Positions 33,049 to 34,521 of a stretch of DNA of 34,521 nt are shown piece after piece. Under the pieces are notes generated by a model. It saw only the letters and a program-made list of their open reading frames with translations, was not told the origin of the DNA and ran no database searches. The position numbers were made by a program, and so were the translations under genes. Source of the stretch: a virus; IMG/VR virus record IMGVR_UViG_3300024294_000541, positions 1 to 34,521 of that record; one strand, written 5' to 3'. Numbering within the stretch: the first letter of the stretch is position 1; each line of letters opens with the position of its first letter.

Positions 33049-33809
33049 AAAAACTGTTTACTAGAGTTTGGATACATAGTAAAGTCTTTAGCAGACTTCA
33101 TTAGAACTTCTCTAAATCTTTTATTATGTAATCCTTGTATTCTAAGATTGTATCTAGTTTCAATACCTTTATTAGTAGTACCGTGTGACTTGCTTTGATT
33201 GCAAAATATTACAGATCCTTGCTGATATGGTAATTCAACACCATCATGCCATGCTGTAACACCTTCGGGAAAGTTTAGTTCTACTAAAAAACTGTTAAGC
33301 ATGTTATATGTATTTTGTGTATTTAAAAAATCGAAGTCTTCGTGAGGCACATCTGTATGTACAGGAACGTCACCGTCTGGACCTAGTTTAGCAATTTTAA
33401 TATAACTAAACTGCATATACTGTCCTATTTCTTGTTTAATCCATGAAACAGTATTTGGCATTAAATCAGCTAATTGGGTCCATTTATGATTACGTAAGTT
33501 TCTAAAACTTTCCATGTATGTTTTAAGATCTTGATTAGGAAGTATCCCTTGTGTAAGAATATCTTTATAATCGCCTGTGCTGCTAAACAAAGTTACGGCT
33601 TCCCAACTTTTCTGATTGTCAAAGTGTTCGCCTATTCCGACAGCACCTTTTTCTTGCATTTCTTTATATTGTTCAGGATCACGTTCTTCTAAAAACATAC
33701 TTTCAACAGAATGTATTTCCTGCATAATTTGATCTACAGGACATTTAGAAAACATTGGTGTTATATCTACCCAACTTGTATTACTTACATAATCAAGGTA
33801 GTTTGACAT
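33045..33809 (-). CDS. 2-oxoglutarate/Fe(II) oxygenase-like protein (Asp/Asn beta-hydroxylase type), 254 aa
   Basis: FSYIKIAKLGPDGDVPVHTDVPHE carries H151 and D153. FCNQSKSHGTTNKG carries the distal H209, and ETRYNLRIQG the 2-oxoglutarate-contacting Arg (R219 or R223). The pattern of a hydrophobic strand, a Pro/Gly turn, then HTD, and a distal SHG followed by R-x-N-L-R, is that of the aspartyl/asparaginyl beta-hydroxylase domain. The N-terminal 120 residues are helical. AAGG precedes the ATG. It overlaps the ferritin-like gene by 17 bases and the next gene by four, so the minus-strand genes form one operon. Confidence 0.75.
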   Translation of the reverse strand: MSNYLDYVSNTSWVDITPMFSKCPVDQIMQEIHSVESMFLEERDPEQYKEMQEKGAVGIGEHFDNQKSWEAVTLFSSTGDYKDILTQGILPNQDLKTYMESFRNLRNHKWTQLADLMPNTVSWIKQEIGQYMQFSYIKIAKLGPDGDVPVHTDVPHEDFDFLNTQNTYNMLNSFLVELNFPEGVTAWHDGVELPYQQGSVIFCNQSKSHGTTNKGIETRYNLRIQGLHNKRFREVLMKSAKDFTMYPNSSKQFL

Positions 33810-34350
33810 TTACCTTTTCCTTTAATTTGCCTGTAAAAAGATCTTCCCAGAACTCTTGTCCAAACATACCTTTACGTCCATATGTTTCGTTAAATGCAGT
33901 GAATATAGCTTTGTCAATATCTCGTATACGTTCGTGCGATGGCGTAATTTCTTCGTTATGAAATCCAACATGTTTCATTTCATCGTCAATAATACCTTGT
34001 GTAATTTTTTTATAAAGTTCGTTATTGCCATTGCGCATATAATAGCGATATAAAAACAATGCACGTTTTTCTACAATCCAACTTAATGCACTAAATTCTT
34101 CATCGTTGCTAGGATAAAATTTACCTAGCTCTCCGTATATTGCATGTTCTATGCTTTTACTTGTATCTTTGTAATAGTCTACGTTCTGTTTACGCAATGC
34201 ACCTTCGCACATTAAAGTATGCTTGTGCTCGTCTTCAATTTGCTCTAGCCATTCTTTGTTGTCTGAATCTGCATAATTCTCAGTCATATATTCGAACAAC
34301 CATTTTTCACTGACATATGCAAAGTTCATATAGTAATCATCTGGTGTCAT
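33793..34350 (-). CDS. Ferritin-like diiron protein, 185 aa
   Basis: A four-helix bundle with two ExxH motifs: EDEHKH (E39-H42, or E41-H44) and DDEMKH (E124-H127), plus E15 and E94 in the other two helices. These are the usual ligands of a carboxylate-bridged diiron centre. The family includes rubrerythrin-like, tRNA hydroxylase-like and N-oxygenase proteins. Its coupling (ATGA) to a membrane desaturase suggests an oxygen-dependent reaction or iron supply rather than storage; length is too short for AurF-like N-oxygenases. The Shine-Dalgarno AAAGGA lies inside the desaturase gene. Function beyond diiron chemistry is uncertain. Confidence 0.7.
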   Translation of the reverse strand: MTPDDYYMNFAYVSEKWLFEYMTENYADSDNKEWLEQIEDEHKHTLMCEGALRKQNVDYYKDTSKSIEHAIYGELGKFYPSNDEEFSALSWIVEKRALFLYRYYMRNGNNELYKKITQGIIDDEMKHVGFHNEEITPSHERIRDIDKAIFTAFNETYGRKGMFGQEFWEDLFTGKLKEKVNVKLP

Positions 34351-34521
34351 TTTATAAATATCCTTTCAATTATCCAGGCACTAGGATCTAATTCCCACCA
34401 TTTGTGACCATGTCTATGATCAGAAGATTTGTAATGATGATAGTTGTGCCACCCTTCGCCTAAACTTAATAAACATGCTAACGGACTGTTAACGCTGTCG
34501 TCATTTGAGTCAACTACTTTA
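34347..34521 (-). CDS. Fatty-acid desaturase, C-terminal part (5' end outside window)
   Basis: The last 57 residues are visible. LGEGWHNYHH contains the third histidine box (HxxHH) of acyl-CoA or acyl-lipid delta-9 desaturases. SSDHRHG and KWWELDPSAWIIERI follow exactly as in that family, where the usual text is SARHG and WWEIDPT. These membrane enzymes use a diiron centre and oxygen to place a double bond in an acyl chain. The stop TGA overlaps the ATG of the ferritin-like gene. Translation is in the minus frame from base 34520. The first two histidine boxes and membrane segments lie outside the window, so activity cannot be judged. Confidence 0.85.
   Translation of the reverse strand, partial: KVVDSNDDSVNSPLACLLSLGEGWHNYHHYKSSDHRHGHKWWELDPSAWIIERIFIK

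Noticed and set aside
34353-34360. TATAAATA on the plus strand as a late promoter
   Set aside because: It lies inside the desaturase gene and points against all genes in that region; probably chance in AT-rich DNA.
1-34521. tRNA genes, CRISPR array, insertion sequence or integrase
   Set aside because: No gap exceeds 70 bases, no repeat-spacer pattern or transposase/integrase motif was seen, and no cloverleaf could be placed; absence by eye is not proof.

Overview
The window looks like part of the accessory region of a marine, T4-like (myovirus-type) bacteriophage genome. The supporting signs are: AT-rich DNA packed almost gene to gene (the largest intergenic gap is 70 bases), many 1-17 base start/stop overlaps, GTG and TTG starts, and tail-collar and tail-fibre proteins at the left end. 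In addition, octamers of the T4 late-promoter type (NATAAATA) sit in four of the five gaps longer than 20 bases. The host cannot be read from the window; I see no photosynthesis gene or other host marker. No tRNA, CRISPR array, IS element, integrase or clear terminator was seen.

Region 1 (2-8425, plus strand): virion adhesion proteins. These are the end of a tail-collar protein, two fibre proteins sharing a duplicated N-terminal module, a 1076-residue multi-domain fibre with Calx-beta-like and Ig-like domains, and a 436-residue relative. A roughly 120-residue cassette resembling DUF4214 occurs three times here. Two copies interrupt a Calx-beta-like domain and one interrupts the shared N-terminal domain.

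Region 2 (8438-23267, plus strand): opens with a textbook sigma70 promoter and carries a long chain of surface-sugar type genes. It holds two GT-A glycosyltransferases, two members of a second DxD family, three members of a family with a TEK motif, an SGNH hydrolase, a NeuD-like hexapeptide acyltransferase, a short DegT-type aminotransferase, a nucleotide-sugar dehydrogenase, two radical SAM proteins and a methyltransferase-like protein. The probable output is modification of host surface glycans or of phage glycoproteins.

Region 3 (23270-32531, plus strand): a small-molecule or modification pathway. It holds two tandem QueC-like PP-loop ATPases, four 2-oxoglutarate/Fe(II) oxygenase-like proteins, a DUF1415-like protein, two amidinotransferases flanking an ATP-grasp ligase, and a PLP aminotransferase-like protein. 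Genes overlap almost throughout, so they are probably co-expressed. The product is unknown; a guanidino compound or peptide-like conjugate, or a hypermodified base, are the main options.

Region 4 (32482-34521, minus strand): a convergent operon of a fatty-acid desaturase (cut by the window end), a ferritin-like diiron protein, an Asp/Asn-hydroxylase-like oxygenase and a possible GNAT protein. Regions 2-4 are notably rich in iron enzymes and in paralogous pairs.
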